Part shown: piece after piece, positions 15,225-25,074 of the stretch
Position numbering within the stretch: position 1 is the first letter of the stretch
Layout of the letters: each line of letters begins with the position of its first letter
NCBI RefSeq assembly: GCF_902168435.1
Contig: NZ_LR656184.1
Coordinates: 1-49,251 of the forward strand
DNA: 49,251 nt
Reading direction: 5' to 3'
Source of the DNA: Bacillus marasmi
GTDB lineage: Bacteria; Bacillota; Bacilli; Bacillales; Cytobacillaceae
The notes under the pieces: generated by a model
Database searches by the model: none
Told to the model about the DNA's origin: nothing
The model's input: only the letters and a program-made list of their open reading frames with translations
Made by a program: the position numbers and the translations under genes

Positions 15225-16640
15225 TTATTGTTGAAGGAAATCAAGAACCTTGCTGACTGCACCTTTTCCTTGGGAGATGCAATCCGGTATTCCCACCCCT
15301 TCAAACGAGCTACCGGCGAGGTATACACCAGGTAATTCTGCCGCGAGAGAAGATTTGACCTTTGCCATCCGTTCCTTATGGCCAACGGTATATTGCGGCA
15401 TCGATTTATTCCATCTTGTAATGACATGGAATAATGGTTCTTCCGTAATATTCATCGTCTTGTTTAAGTCAGTCAGAACTAGCTTCACAATTTCTGCGTC
15501 ACTCATATTTACTGCTGCTTGGTCATCCGGTTTTCCAACATAGCAACGCAACAACGCCATTCCTTCAGGGGTAGAGCCTGGCCATTTTTTATGCGTCCAA
15601 GTACAAGCAGTAATACGGAAATCGCTATTGCGAGAAACAACAAAGCCTGAACCATCAATATCCTTCTTAATAGCGGATTTCGGAAAAGCCATTGCCACAT
15701 TCGCAACCGAAGTGGCTGGCATTGCTTTAAAAACATCCATAAATGAATACTTTGACAGCATTTGCTGCGCGTGGAAATGGTCGGTGGCAACAATCACACT
15801 ATCAGCCATTTCTACGCTTCCATTAGCTAAGGTCACCTGATATCCATCGTTATGCTGCGCAATTTCTGTAACTCCTGTTCCTTTTACAATCGAACCAGCT
15901 AAGCGCTTCTCCAATTGAATGACAATCTCTTCAAGTCCTGTCGTCAAAGAGATAAACATCCCTTTTCGAGCTGGCTGCTTTTTCGCCCCTCCGGCAGGCT
16001 TAGGCGGCTTTGGCATTGTTTTCTTTAAACCAACCACGAGACTGCGGTGCTCCTGTTCCATTTCATAAAAGTTCGGAAATAGCGACATTAAGCTTAAATT
16101 ATCAATATCACCCGCATAGATGCCCGCCAATAGTGGCTCAATTAAATTTTCGACCACTTCATTTCCCAGTCTTCTTCGGAAAAATCCCCCCAAAGATTGG
16201 TCTGTTTGTGGCGCACCTTTCGGAAGCACGAAATCGGCTGCTGCCCGTAGCTTCCCAAGTGGTGAAAATAAGCCAGAAACTGCAAACGGAGTTACTCTTG
16301 TGGGGATCCCCATGAAAGAGCCTTCTGGCATTGTATGTAATTTTCCTTTAACGAGTATATACGATTTTCCGGCCGTGTTTGAGATAACCTTGTCCTTTAA
16401 GCCGAGCTCTTCAATTAATTGAATGCCGCTCGTTTTCCGAGCAATAATTGAATCAGGGCCTTTCTCAATGACAAAGCCATCCTTTTTAACCGTTTGAATC
16501 ACACCGCCGACACGGTCACTCGCCTCGATTAACAACACCTCAATCGGAAGTGACTTCTGAGCTGCTTCCTTCTGTAAGTAATAAGCGGCCGATAGACCTG
16601 TAATCCCTCCACCAACAACAATTACTCTCTTTTTATCCAT
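15225..16640 (-). CDS. hemY: HemY/CgoX, coproporphyrinogen III oxidase (FAD)
   Basis: A 471-residue flavoprotein starting MDKKRVIVVGGGITG, with the FAD-binding GxGxxG at 10-15. It ends with the conserved YLAGSSFEGVGIPDCISQGK, the second FAD-contact region. In Gram-positive bacteria this enzyme oxidises coproporphyrinogen III to coproporphyrin III in heme synthesis. The start follows GAGGGAG; a 47-codon upstream extension is not credible. It stands alone here, whereas in B. subtilis it is in hemEHY. It is flanked by a word array downstream and a REP palindrome upstream. Confidence 0.95.
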   Translation of the reverse strand: MDKKRVIVVGGGITGLSAAYYLQKEAAQKSLPIEVLLIEASDRVGGVIQTVKKDGFVIEKGPDSIIARKTSGIQLIEELGLKDKVISNTAGKSYILVKGKLHTMPEGSFMGIPTRVTPFAVSGLFSPLGKLRAAADFVLPKGAPQTDQSLGGFFRRRLGNEVVENLIEPLLAGIYAGDIDNLSLMSLFPNFYEMEQEHRSLVVGLKKTMPKPPKPAGGAKKQPARKGMFISLTTGLEEIVIQLEKRLAGSIVKGTGVTEIAQHNDGYQVTLANGSVEMADSVIVATDHFHAQQMLSKYSFMDVFKAMPATSVANVAMAFPKSAIKKDIDGSGFVVSRNSDFRITACTWTHKKWPGSTPEGMALLRCYVGKPDDQAAVNMSDAEIVKLVLTDLNKTMNITEEPLFHVITRWNKSMPQYTVGHKERMAKVKSSLAAELPGVYLAGSSFEGVGIPDCISQGKGAVSKVLDFLQQ

Positions 16641-16670
16641 GCTGCTCACTCCCTCAAACTTTATCGCTCT

Positions 16671-16702
16671 AAAGCGATGGGGGACTGTCCCCCATCGCTT
16701 TA
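16671..16702. repeat. REP-like palindrome, GGGGGAC/GTCCCCC family, copy 2
   Basis: Inverted repeat AAAGCGATGGGGGAC / GTCCCCCATCGCTTT around a single central base. Its right end includes the murF stop codon (16700-16702). It has the same core as the palindrome at 7185-7217. Confidence 0.85.
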
Positions 16703-18070
16703 CTGCAGTGCAGTGACGATTTCTTCTAGTTTCATTCCGCGCGAGGCTTTGATTAAGATTAGTGTGTCTTGTTTTGTGCATTTTATTAATTCTTTAGTAA
16801 GTTCATTTTTATCTATAAAGGCTTTGACTTGTTCATTCCGAAGAACGGTCCGTGCCCCTTCGGCAATCTTGAGGCCGAGCTGCCCATATGTGAATACATA
16901 GTCAATTTCCTCTGGATCAACCATTGCCCCAACCTCTTGATGGAATTTCACTTCATCGGGACCGAGCTCAAGCATATCACCTAGAACGAGGATTTTTTGT
17001 CTATAGCCTTCTAGATTATTAATTAGCTCAATCGCAGCTTTCATTGAAGTAGGACTTGCGTTATAGGCGTCATTAATAATCTTTATACCGTCCCGCCCAT
17101 TAATAAGCTCCATTCTCATATTCGTGAGCTTTAAGGAAGCAAAACCTTCATTCATTTTCTCAAAAGGAACGTCATAATGATGAGCTACCAGCATCGCAGC
17201 TAAAGCATTTAGAACATTATGTGTTCCTAAAACAGGCAAAGTAAATTCCTGATTAATCCCATTAACCGTAAACACATTCCCTTCTGCAGATGGAATGATG
17301 TTTTCCGGATAAAGATCGTTCATATCATTTCGTCCAAATGTTTTAACATTCCCCTGATAGTTCAGCAAGCGTTCACGCAATAATGGCTCATCACCGTTAT
17401 AAACGACTAAGCCATCAGCCTGAATACCAGAAATGATCTCAAGCTTAGCTTCTGCAATTCCGGCACGGGAACCAAGGTCAAGCAAATGGGATTCACCTAT
17501 ATTCGTGATCATAACTGCGTTTGGTCTCGCTAATTGAGTTAAGAACTCTATTTCCCCGCGGCTACTCATACCCATTTCTAGTATGGCAATATCCGTATCC
17601 TCATCAAGATTTAACACGGTTAAAGGCAAGCCAATATGATTATTAAAATTGCCCTCTGTTTTTTGCACCTTATACTTGAGGGACAACAAATTAGCAGTGA
17701 TATCCTTAGTCGTTGTTTTACCATTGCTTCCTGTAATACCGATTACCTGGAGCTTCGGCAATTGATTCCGATAGCTTCTCGCTAATTCCTGAAGAGCAAC
17801 GAGTGTATCTTCGACAACGATAACAGGTAAATGAAGTGGTGGATTAGGAACATCCTTTTGCCATAACGCTGCGGCCGCACCTTGTTGTAGTGCTGCTTCA
17901 ACGTATTGATGTCCATCAGTTTTCTCACCTTTAAAAGGAACAAACAAATTCCCCTTCGTAATTTTACGAGTATCAATACAGACTCCCTGAATTTCAATAG
18001 ACCCGATAGCACTAACATCGTTTTCAATTGAAATCATTTTTTCTATTTGCGCGATCGTCCTTTGAATCAT
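16700..18070 (-). CDS. murF: MurF, UDP-MurNAc-tripeptide D-Ala-D-Ala ligase
   Basis: A 456-residue Mur ligase with an N-terminal substrate domain, ATP loop GITGSNGKTTT at 111-121, the conserved NDAYNASPTSM region, and a C-terminal domain ending ILIKASRGMKLEEIV. It adds D-Ala-D-Ala to the UDP-MurNAc tripeptide in the cytoplasm. It lies 58 nt after ddl, which makes that dipeptide, and the two are very likely one operon. Confidence 0.97.
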   Translation of the reverse strand: MIQRTIAQIEKMISIENDVSAIGSIEIQGVCIDTRKITKGNLFVPFKGEKTDGHQYVEAALQQGAAAALWQKDVPNPPLHLPVIVVEDTLVALQELARSYRNQLPKLQVIGITGSNGKTTTKDITANLLSLKYKVQKTEGNFNNHIGLPLTVLNLDEDTDIAILEMGMSSRGEIEFLTQLARPNAVMITNIGESHLLDLGSRAGIAEAKLEIISGIQADGLVVYNGDEPLLRERLLNYQGNVKTFGRNDMNDLYPENIIPSAEGNVFTVNGINQEFTLPVLGTHNVLNALAAMLVAHHYDVPFEKMNEGFASLKLTNMRMELINGRDGIKIINDAYNASPTSMKAAIELINNLEGYRQKILVLGDMLELGPDEVKFHQEVGAMVDPEEIDYVFTYGQLGLKIAEGARTVLRNEQVKAFIDKNELTKELIKCTKQDTLILIKASRGMKLEEIVTALQ

Positions 18071-18128
18071 GCGCTAATTAACCCCCTGCTAATACTTTGT
18101 AGGTTTACAAAGAAACCATTCTATCAAC

Positions 18129-19208
18129 CTACATTGTATAACGTATTCTTTGCTTTTCTGCGTGTCTTTCTTGAGCGAGCTCAACAAGCTTCTCAATCAG
18201 CTGCGGATAAGCAATTCCGGTTTCGTTCCATAAAAGCGGGAACATACTTACCGGTGTAAAACCAGGCATTGTATTCACTTCATTAATGAGCCATTTACCA
18301 TCTTGAGTTAAGAAAAAGTCTGCACGAACTAATCCTGAACAATCAAGCGCTTTAAACGATCCAATCGCTAACTCCTTCATTTCAGCGTACTGCTCCGCAG
18401 AAATCTCGGCTGGGATAATCAAGCCTGTACTGTTATCCTCATATTTTGCTTCATAATCATAAAAGGATGTCTTTGGAATAATTTCACCAGCAACTGAGCA
18501 TTGCGGCTCATCATTACCCAACACAGCGATTTCAATTTCTCGTGCAGTAACTCCTTGCTCGATAATGATTTTTCGGTCAAACTGAAACGCTTCGTTGAAC
18601 GCAGCCTCAAGCTCTGCACGATCAGAACATTTGCTAATGCCCACGCTCGAGCCAAGGTTTGCAGGCTTAACAAAGCACGGATAACCAAGCTTTTCTTCCA
18701 CGTTAACGTAAGCAGACTCCTTAGCCTTCTCCCATTCGCTACGAATAAACCAAACATAATCTACTTGGGCTAATCCAGCTTGTGCGAAGATGTTCTTCAT
18801 CACCACTTTATCCATCCCAGCCGACGAGGCCAACACCCCATTACCAACATATGGGATATTCAATAGTTCAAGTAAGCCTTGAACCGTTCCATCTTCACCG
18901 TTCGGTCCATGTAGTAATGGAAAAACTGCATCAAGCGGTGTAAGCTGTCCATCCACTTCCGCTTGAAAAAGCTGCGGTGAAAGCATCCCTTCTCCTGCTT
19001 CAGGTGTGGAAAAAGCTAACTCATTTACATTTTCAACTGGTGCGAATAGCTGAGGCCCTTTAATCCATTGCCCCTGCTCGGTTATGTATATTGGAAAAAT
19101 ATCAAATTTGCTTAAATCAAGAGCTTTAATTACTGCCATTGCCGTCCGCATCGAAACTTTATGTTCTGCAGATTTACCACCGTATAACAATCCTAATTTT
19201 GTTTTCAT
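18129..19208 (-). CDS. ddl: D-alanine-D-alanine ligase
   Basis: A 359-residue ATP-grasp enzyme with the N-terminal [27 protein letters not shown], the [17 protein letters not shown] nucleotide loop and the C-terminal [17 protein letters not shown]. It joins two D-alanines from Alr (encoded about 11 kb away in this window). ATG is preceded by GGAGG. B. subtilis has the same ddl-murF-cshA order. Confidence 0.97.
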   Translation of the reverse strand: MKTKLGLLYGGKSAEHKVSMRTAMAVIKALDLSKFDIFPIYITEQGQWIKGPQLFAPVENVNELAFSTPEAGEGMLSPQLFQAEVDGQLTPLDAVFPLLHGPNGEDGTVQGLLELLNIPYVGNGVLASSAGMDKVVMKNIFAQAGLAQVDYVWFIRSEWEKAKESAYVNVEEKLGYPCFVKPANLGSSVGISKCSDRAELEAAFNEAFQFDRKIIIEQGVTAREIEIAVLGNDEPQCSVAGEIIPKTSFYDYEAKYEDNSTGLIIPAEISAEQYAEMKELAIGSFKALDCSGLVRADFFLTQDGKWLINEVNTMPGFTPVSMFPLLWNETGIAYPQLIEKLVELAQERHAEKQRIRYTM

Positions 19209-19348
19209 TCTTAAACCTCCATTTTATCAGGTCATACCCATATATTTTACCACTTTATCATTAAAGGTGTTCATTCATTTTCCATTCATTACTATTACTG
19301 TATGTAGTATTTAGCTTGGTTCAACCCTGGAAAAATTAACACGACAAA

Positions 19349-19371
19349 TAAGCGGTCGCCCAAACGACCGC
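19349..19371 (-). terminator. Weak terminator after the 257-residue protein gene
   Basis: The stem GCGGTCG/CGACCGC lies just downstream of the stop, but on the minus strand it is followed only by CTTATTTG. Assignment is tentative. Confidence 0.4.
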
Positions 19372-19379
19372 ACCAACTA

Positions 19380-20153
19380 TTATGTAGTGAGGGACCACTC
19401 CCTTGTTTTTTTCTCAAAAACGAGCTTCGCATCACATTTCTCATATTTCATTTGCGCGTATTCATCAAACATATCATCCATATTATCAAAATCACCAATG
19501 ACCCATATTGGTATCTCAATCCGGACTCGGTTTTGCTGAACATTTCTTAATGAAAAAACAATACCTTCCCGCATAAACTTGGTGAGCGATAATATGATAT
19601 CTAAATTCACAGGTGGATAGGTGCGTTTTTTTCTGAGGCCAATCATAGTCTTTTCCAGCTTCAGTTCAGAAAGCTTGATTGGCAGAACCTCTCCAAGCAT
19701 TCTGTAAAAATCATTCATTTGCCGAAAATAAGTTTTCGTAAACCAACCATCATCTCGTGATAAATACACGAAGCGGTTTCCTAATTTGTTATAAAACGGC
19801 ACCCGTAAATGCTGTTTTAAATGTCCCAAATAAAGCAATTCAGCTATTTCAGTTCCAGATAGTTCATCTAAGCCATCAATTTCTTCAAAATCAATCCAAC
19901 AGAAATCCCCGTAGCCATAAATATTATCAACTACTAGCTTACTTAATCGCTCCCTAGGAACGTACTCTAGCTGAGTATGGCGATTGAATTCACCATCCTC
20001 AAAACGATGCTTTAATAACAATAAGTGATTTAGAGTACGCGGTAAGGACTGGGCAAATTCAGCAAATTCTACTCCGTAAGAAATGACGTATTGACCACTA
20101 TCATTTAAATGAAAATATACTAAATCGCGAATTTCTTGATGATTCCGTTTCAA
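19380..20153 (-). CDS. Conserved protein of unknown function, 257 aa
   Basis: I do not recognise a characterised family. The product is soluble by appearance (no signal peptide or membrane segment), charged and rich in aromatic residues, for example YGYGDFCWIDFEE and FVYLSRDDGWFTKTYF. TTG is the likely start, with GGGAGGG about 10 nt upstream. Codon use resembles the neighbours. It lies between ddl and the divergently transcribed mgtE as a single-gene unit. Probably a Bacillaceae-specific hypothetical protein. Confidence 0.8.
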   Translation of the reverse strand: MKRNHQEIRDLVYFHLNDSGQYVISYGVEFAEFAQSLPRTLNHLLLLKHRFEDGEFNRHTQLEYVPRERLSKLVVDNIYGYGDFCWIDFEEIDGLDELSGTEIAELLYLGHLKQHLRVPFYNKLGNRFVYLSRDDGWFTKTYFRQMNDFYRMLGEVLPIKLSELKLEKTMIGLRKKRTYPPVNLDIILSLTKFMREGIVFSLRNVQQNRVRIEIPIWVIGDFDNMDDMFDEYAQMKYEKCDAKLVFEKKTREWSLTT

Positions 20154-20358
20154 TGTATTAAACCCTCCCTACCCCATCGACTCTACAAGAAAAGACAGTC
20201 TGTACCCAGCTGCCCCTCCTCATACCTCTTCGAACAATATTATCTTTATATATTTTAGCAAAAACAGCGAAAAATATCTTATATTGCTATAAAATTCTTT
20301 ATAATGAAAGATGGGAAGTTCGGAAATCGAAGTATACGGCGGAAGGAGCGTGAGTGAA

Positions 20359-21717
20359 ATGATTATGAACTTGACACAAGAACAAATTATTGAGCAAATG
20401 ATCAACACTTTAGTAAAAGAAAACAAACAGGAATTTGAAGAAATTGTCGAAGAACTCCAGCCGTATGATATTGCCCAAATTTACGATGATTTACCTGAAG
20501 AGCACAAAACACGATTTTTGCTCTTTTTAAATATCGACCTTCTTGCCGATGTCATCCAGGAGTTAGACAAAGATGATCAAATTGAAGTATTAAATAAAAT
20601 TGGGCTAGAAAAGAAGGGCAAAGTCCTTGATGAAATGGACAATGATGACTTAGCCTCCCTTCTCGAAGACCTTGCTCCTGAAAAGATGCGCGCGCTTCTT
20701 TCAGGAATGAAAAAAGAGGAATCTAAAGCCGTTCAGGACATTATGAATTATCCGCCGGAAACGGCAGGAAGGATTATGACCAACCGATTCGTTTGGATTC
20801 GCAATTATTTTACAGTCCGCGAAGCGGTCGACAAACTGAAAACCTTTGCTGAATATGCTGAAACAATCAATTACTTATATGTCATCGATCAAAAGCGAAA
20901 GCTAGTTGGTGTTGTTTCTTATCGGGATTTATTAATTGCTGAACCTGGTGAATTAATCCGTGATATTATGTTTGAACGCGTCATTTCCGTTACGGTTTCA
21001 ATGGACCAAGAGGAAGTGGCGACGATAATTGAACGCTACGACTTTTTGGCCATTCCAGTTGTCGATGAGGAAAACACTTTACTCGGGATTGTAACTGTTG
21101 ATGATATCATTGACGTTTTTATTAAGGAAGCAAATGAAGATATCGAAAAACTATCGGCTTCAGGTAAAGCGATTGATTTTGATACAAAGGCAATTGTTGC
21201 AGCTTCTAGGCGTTTACCATGGTTGATTTTATTATTATTCATCGGGATTGTCTCAGGTAAAATTATCAGCGGCTATGAGGATACGATCGAAAAGGTCGTC
21301 GCGTTGTCCTTCTTTATGCCGATGATAACCGGAATGACTGGAAACACCGGTACACAATCGTTAGCAGTAGTCGTTCGTGGACTCGTTTCAAAGGATATCG
21401 ATAAAAAGGTCATCACAAAGCTTATATTCCGCGAGCTGCTTGTCGGCATCATCATTGGTGTGATATGCGGGATTTTGATAACGTTGATTGCGTTCTTTTG
21501 GCAGGGAAACCCGTTTCTAGGGGTTGTGGTTGGCTCCTCACTTTTATTGGCGCTGATTATCGGCACATTGGCTGGTACTGTCATTCCGTTAATCCTATAT
21601 CGCTTGAATATCGACCCTGCGGTTGCATCCGGCCCGCTCATTACAACCTTGAATGATATCTTTTCATTAATTACTTACTTTGGAATTGCTAGCACCTTCA
21701 TTAAGCATTTAATGTAG
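20359..21717 (+). CDS. mgtE: MgtE-family magnesium transporter
   Basis: A 452-residue protein with an N-terminal MgtE superhelical domain (about 1-130), tandem CBS domains (about 135-260, IPVVDEENTLLGIVTVDDIID), a plug helix, and five C-terminal membrane helices including the conserved MPMITGMTGNTGTQS. Forms a dimeric Mg2+ channel gated by cytosolic Mg2+. The start with AAGGAG 10 nt upstream is preferred over upstream in-frame codons. The 200-nt upstream gap leaves no room for the M-box riboswitch that controls B. subtilis mgtE, suggesting different control. An EamA permease follows at 29 nt. Confidence 0.95.
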   Translation: MIMNLTQEQIIEQMINTLVKENKQEFEEIVEELQPYDIAQIYDDLPEEHKTRFLLFLNIDLLADVIQELDKDDQIEVLNKIGLEKKGKVLDEMDNDDLASLLEDLAPEKMRALLSGMKKEESKAVQDIMNYPPETAGRIMTNRFVWIRNYFTVREAVDKLKTFAEYAETINYLYVIDQKRKLVGVVSYRDLLIAEPGELIRDIMFERVISVTVSMDQEEVATIIERYDFLAIPVVDEENTLLGIVTVDDIIDVFIKEANEDIEKLSASGKAIDFDTKAIVAASRRLPWLILLLFIGIVSGKIISGYEDTIEKVVALSFFMPMITGMTGNTGTQSLAVVVRGLVSKDIDKKVITKLIFRELLVGIIIGVICGILITLIAFFWQGNPFLGVVVGSSLLLALIIGTLAGTVIPLILYRLNIDPAVASGPLITTLNDIFSLITYFGIASTFIKHLM

Positions 21718-21745
21718 GTTTTAAGATAAGGAGCTTAATAAGACT

Positions 21746-22651
21746 ATGGGGAAAAGCAAGTACGCAATTTTGATTTTTTTAGGGGCCTGCAGCTACGGTA
21801 TTCTCACCGCAGTCGTCAAGGTTGCGATTCAAGCGGGCTATTCTGTCCAAGAAATCACCGGAAGCCAATATTTATTTTCATTTTTGGCCCTCTTAATCCT
21901 GCTTCCCTTTTTCCAACGGAAAGCACTTACGAAGAAGCAAGGACTACAGCTTATTTTGACTGGTAGCTTTTTAAGCTTAACAGGCCTTTTTTACGGATTA
22001 AGCCTTAAAGAAAATCCAGCCTCTGTATCGGTGGTACTCTTATTTCAATTCACTTGGATTGGGATTTTACTCGAAGCTTGTGCCGAAAAACGATGGCCAT
22101 CACCTGAAAAATTAATCGCAATCGTGTTCCTGCTAATTGGAACGGGGTTTGCTGGTCAGTTTTCGCTCGTTGGAATACAGAAGCTTGAGAGCACCGGGGT
22201 CGTTTACGGATTATTAGCCGCATTAACATATGCTTTGTTTATCTTTTTTACTGGAAAGGTAGCGACGGAGCTACCAGGTTTACAGCGAAGTACATATTTA
22301 ACCTTTGGGGGATTATTGCTTGTCCTTATTACAAGCTCTGGTGGTTTTATCACGAGTGGGGTCATTTTTAATGGATTATGGAAATACGCCTTGATTACCG
22401 GCTTCTTTGCCGTATTACCAATTATTTGCTTTGCGTTCGGGTCTCCGAAGCTAGACTCAGGGCTTGCAACCATCGTTAGCTCTGCCGAATTGCCCGCCTC
22501 TATCGTCGCAGCTTTATTAATTTTACATGAATCCTTTAGCACAACCCAACTATTCGGAATCATATTAATATTAAGCGGGATTTTCATATCACAATTCCCA
22601 TTTCAGCTTGGTCGCAAAAAACATTGTACAAATGAAATACTAAACCGGTGA
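21746..22651 (+). CDS. EamA/DMT-family permease
   Basis: A 301-residue hydrophobic protein with about ten membrane segments in two EamA repeats (LKENPASVSVVLLFQFTWIGILLE in the first, LATIVSSAELPASIVAALLILHE in the second). Substrate not predictable. AAGGAG lies 12 nt before ATG. It is 28 nt after mgtE and on the same strand, so the two are probably co-transcribed. The stop codon is in the stem of the terminator shared with the convergent CorC-type gene. Confidence 0.85.
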   Translation: MGKSKYAILIFLGACSYGILTAVVKVAIQAGYSVQEITGSQYLFSFLALLILLPFFQRKALTKKQGLQLILTGSFLSLTGLFYGLSLKENPASVSVVLLFQFTWIGILLEACAEKRWPSPEKLIAIVFLLIGTGFAGQFSLVGIQKLESTGVVYGLLAALTYALFIFFTGKVATELPGLQRSTYLTFGGLLLVLITSSGGFITSGVIFNGLWKYALITGFFAVLPIICFAFGSPKLDSGLATIVSSAELPASIVAALLILHESFSTTQLFGIILILSGIFISQFPFQLGRKKHCTNEILNR

Positions 22652-22672
22652 GCTAAGCTTCACCGGTTTTTT
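22642..22672. terminator. Shared bidirectional terminator containing both stop codons
   Basis: Hairpin AAACCGGTGA-GCTAAGCT-TCACCGGTTT with TTTTTT on the right. The stops of the EamA gene (22649-22651) and the CorC-type gene (22653-22655) both lie inside it, one nucleotide apart. Confidence 0.88.
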
Positions 22673-23978
22673 CTTGTTCAACTTCAGTTTTGATCTTCTG
22701 GACCTCAACATATAGGATATGATGTCCGTCCGACTCGATCACTTTAAATTCAAAGCCTTCAAATTCGACTGTATCTTTTAATTTCACATTATACTTTTGG
22801 GTTAAAATCCAGCCGCCTAGCGTATCAACGTCGTCATCAGGGATATGTGTCGCTAATAAGTCGTTAACATCCTCGATTAATATTTTTGCATCAAAGATGT
22901 AATGCTGATCCGCAATCTTCCTAATTAACGGAATTTCGTCTTGATCAAATTCATCGCGAATTTCCCCAACAATTTCTTCCAAAATATCCTCAACTGTCAC
23001 TAGGCCTGCTGTTCCACCATACTCGTCTAGTAAAATCGCCATATGATTGCGTTCTTTTTGCATTTTTACCAACAAATCATGAATGGGAATCGTTTCAATC
23101 ACTCGAATAACCGGCTTAATATAGGGCTCAATTGAAAAGTCCTCCGCATTAACGTTTAGACTTGCTGTTAAAAGCTCCTTAATGTTAATCATCCCGATAA
23201 TATTATCCTTATCTCCTTCAACAACAGGGTAACGGGTAAATTTCTCTTCACTAATGACAATAAACATTTCTTCGAGTGATGAGCTTTTATCAATTGCCAC
23301 AATCTCCGTACGGGGCACCATAATCTCCTTGGCAATTCGATTATCAAATTCAAAAATATTATTCACATAGCTATATTCTGATTGATTAATTTCTCCTTGC
23401 TCGTAGCTTTCGGACAAAATAATCCGCAGCTCTTCCTCGCTATGAGCAATTTCATGCTCTGTTGCGGGCTTCAAGCCAAATAACCCTGTGAATAATCGTG
23501 CTGACGTATTAAGTATCCAAATAAACGGGAAAAGAATTTTATAAAACAAAATCAAAGGCTTTGAAAAAATCAAAGTAATACCTTCTGCTTTTTGGATTGC
23601 AAAAGATTTGGGAGACAGCTCTCCAACAACAACGTGCAAAAACGTAACGATGGCAAACGCAAATCCTAATGACAGCAAATGGCTAACCGATTCATTTAAG
23701 GCTAATTGATCAAACAACGGGCGTAGCATTACCTCAAATGTTGGTTCACCTAGCCACCCAAGACCTAACGCAGTAATCGTTATCCCTAACTGGCATGCTG
23801 ATAAATATTCGTCTAAATGAGTAATAACCTTCTTTGCGGCAACAGCACTTCTATTCCCTTCAGCAATTAGCTGGTCAATTCTACTCGAGCGCACCTTGAC
23901 AATGGCAAATTCCGATGCCACAAAAAATGCCGTTAGTGCGATTAATAAAGCGATAAGCGCTAGGTTTAATAATTCCAA
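22653..23978 (-). CDS. CNNM/CorC-HlyC family membrane protein with CBS pair
   Basis: 441 residues: an N-terminal DUF21/CNNM membrane domain with about four helices ([35 protein letters not shown]), two CBS domains (about 205-330) and a C-terminal CorC_HlyC domain (about 345-425). Relatives of this type (YhdP, YrkA, MpfA) are linked to Mg2+ efflux or tolerance. Its convergence with mgtE suggests a magnesium theme, which is inference. TTG start with AGGA upstream; the N-terminus MELLNL parallels YhdP. A 6-codon reading frame precedes it. Confidence 0.9.
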   Translation of the reverse strand: MELLNLALIALLIALTAFFVASEFAIVKVRSSRIDQLIAEGNRSAVAAKKVITHLDEYLSACQLGITITALGLGWLGEPTFEVMLRPLFDQLALNESVSHLLSLGFAFAIVTFLHVVVGELSPKSFAIQKAEGITLIFSKPLILFYKILFPFIWILNTSARLFTGLFGLKPATEHEIAHSEEELRIILSESYEQGEINQSEYSYVNNIFEFDNRIAKEIMVPRTEIVAIDKSSSLEEMFIVISEEKFTRYPVVEGDKDNIIGMINIKELLTASLNVNAEDFSIEPYIKPVIRVIETIPIHDLLVKMQKERNHMAILLDEYGGTAGLVTVEDILEEIVGEIRDEFDQDEIPLIRKIADQHYIFDAKILIEDVNDLLATHIPDDDVDTLGGWILTQKYNVKLKDTVEFEGFEFKVIESDGHHILYVEVQKIKTEVEQEKTGEA

Positions 23979-23987
23979 TGAAGGGTC

Positions 23988-24008
23988 CTACTTAAACAAG
24001 TAAGACAT
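23988..24008 (-). CDS. Possible 6-residue leader peptide upstream of CorC-type gene
   Basis: ATG-TCT-TAC-TTG-TTT-AAG-TAG encodes MSYLFK and ends 9 nt before the TTG start of the CorC-type gene. A very strong AAGGAGGTGA lies immediately in front, though only 3 nt from ATG. It could couple translation to the weak downstream start or be accidental. Confidence 0.3.
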   Translation of the reverse strand: MSYLFK

Positions 24009-24122
24009 TCACCTCCTTAGCCGAAAAAACTTAAAGATATGGACAGGTAAATATAAAAACTCAATACATTCATTATTTCCATTATAGCAAAAAAAAATGG
24101 GCGTGATGGTTTCCTTAAATGA

Positions 24123-24151
24123 TTGCCAATTTAATATTAAAGTGATATCAT
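24123..24151 (+). promoter_or_regulatory. Sigma-A promoter of SPFH gene
   Basis: TTGCCA (24123-24128), 17 nt, TATCAT (24146-24151). The predicted transcript starts about 37 nt upstream of the SPFH start codon. Confidence 0.65.
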
Positions 24152-24195
24152 ATTAGTATCAAAATAATTTCATTTTGAAATGGAGCGTGATCGTT

Positions 24196-25062
24196 ATGAA
24201 AGAGAAAGACATCTTTAGAGTGAACGGTTTTGTCGGGGTTGCTTTTGAATTAATTTTAGTGGTTGCGGCCGGATTTTTATTTTGGCAATTCACTCTTTAT
24301 CAAAACCCAGCAATGATCATCGGCTTTATCATCCTTGCTCTTATTGCTACCGTCTTAGCTACTGGCTTTACGATTATCCAACCTAATCAGGCAAAGGTTT
24401 TCACCCTGTTCGGTTCGTATTTAGGCGTTATTAAAAAAGAAGGCTTTTGGGTATCCATCCCACTTACTTTACGGAAAAACGTATCTTTACGAGTGCTTAA
24501 TTTTAACAGTGATAAATTAAAGGTAAATGATTTAGAAGGAAACCCAATTGAGATTGCAGCAGTTGTTGTTTATAAAGTTGTTGATTCGGCAAAAGCAGTC
24601 TTTGACGTTGAAGATTATCGTGGTTTCGTTCACACTCAAAGCGAAACTGGCTTACGTCATATCGCAAGCCAATATCCTTATGACAACTTCAACAATGATT
24701 ACGAAATTTCACTTCGTCAGCATTCTGACGAAGTCGGTGATGAATTAACTCGCGACCTACAACGTCGCCTCCAAGTTGCCGGCGTTGAAATCATTGAAGC
24801 TCGAATCATGCACCTTGCTTACTCAAGCGAAATTGCCCACTCTATGTTACAGCGCCAACAAGCTCGTGCTGTCCTTGCCGCTAGAAAGGTTATTGTCGAT
24901 GGAGCAGTTTCGATGGTAAAATCAGCAATAGACCAATTAAGCAGTGAAGGCGTTGTCGAATTAGACGAAGAAAAGAAAGCCCAAATGGTCAACAACCTAA
25001 TGGTGGCGCTTGTTTCCGATAAAGGAAATCAGCCTATCGTAAATACAGGCAGCATTTATTAA
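24196..25062 (+). CDS. SPFH/band-7 domain membrane protein
   Basis: 288 residues: two N-terminal hydrophobic segments (about 10-50), then an SPFH/prohibitin domain (TIIQPNQAKVFTLFGSYLGVIKKEGF to about 190), then a helical C-terminus with QQARAVLAARKVIVDGA typical of flotillin/stomatin-like proteins. Likely a membrane-anchored scaffold oligomer; partner unknown. The start is the ATG with GGAGCG upstream rather than an ATG seven codons earlier. A small ribbon-helix-helix gene follows after 12 nt. Confidence 0.9.
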   Translation: MKEKDIFRVNGFVGVAFELILVVAAGFLFWQFTLYQNPAMIIGFIILALIATVLATGFTIIQPNQAKVFTLFGSYLGVIKKEGFWVSIPLTLRKNVSLRVLNFNSDKLKVNDLEGNPIEIAAVVVYKVVDSAKAVFDVEDYRGFVHTQSETGLRHIASQYPYDNFNNDYEISLRQHSDEVGDELTRDLQRRLQVAGVEIIEARIMHLAYSSEIAHSMLQRQQARAVLAARKVIVDGAVSMVKSAIDQLSSEGVVELDEEKKAQMVNNLMVALVSDKGNQPIVNTGSIY

Positions 25063-25074
25063 GGTCGTGATGGT

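Noticed and set aside
20154-20358. M-box riboswitch ahead of mgtE
   Set aside because: The space is too short and none of the conserved M-box blocks can be recognised.
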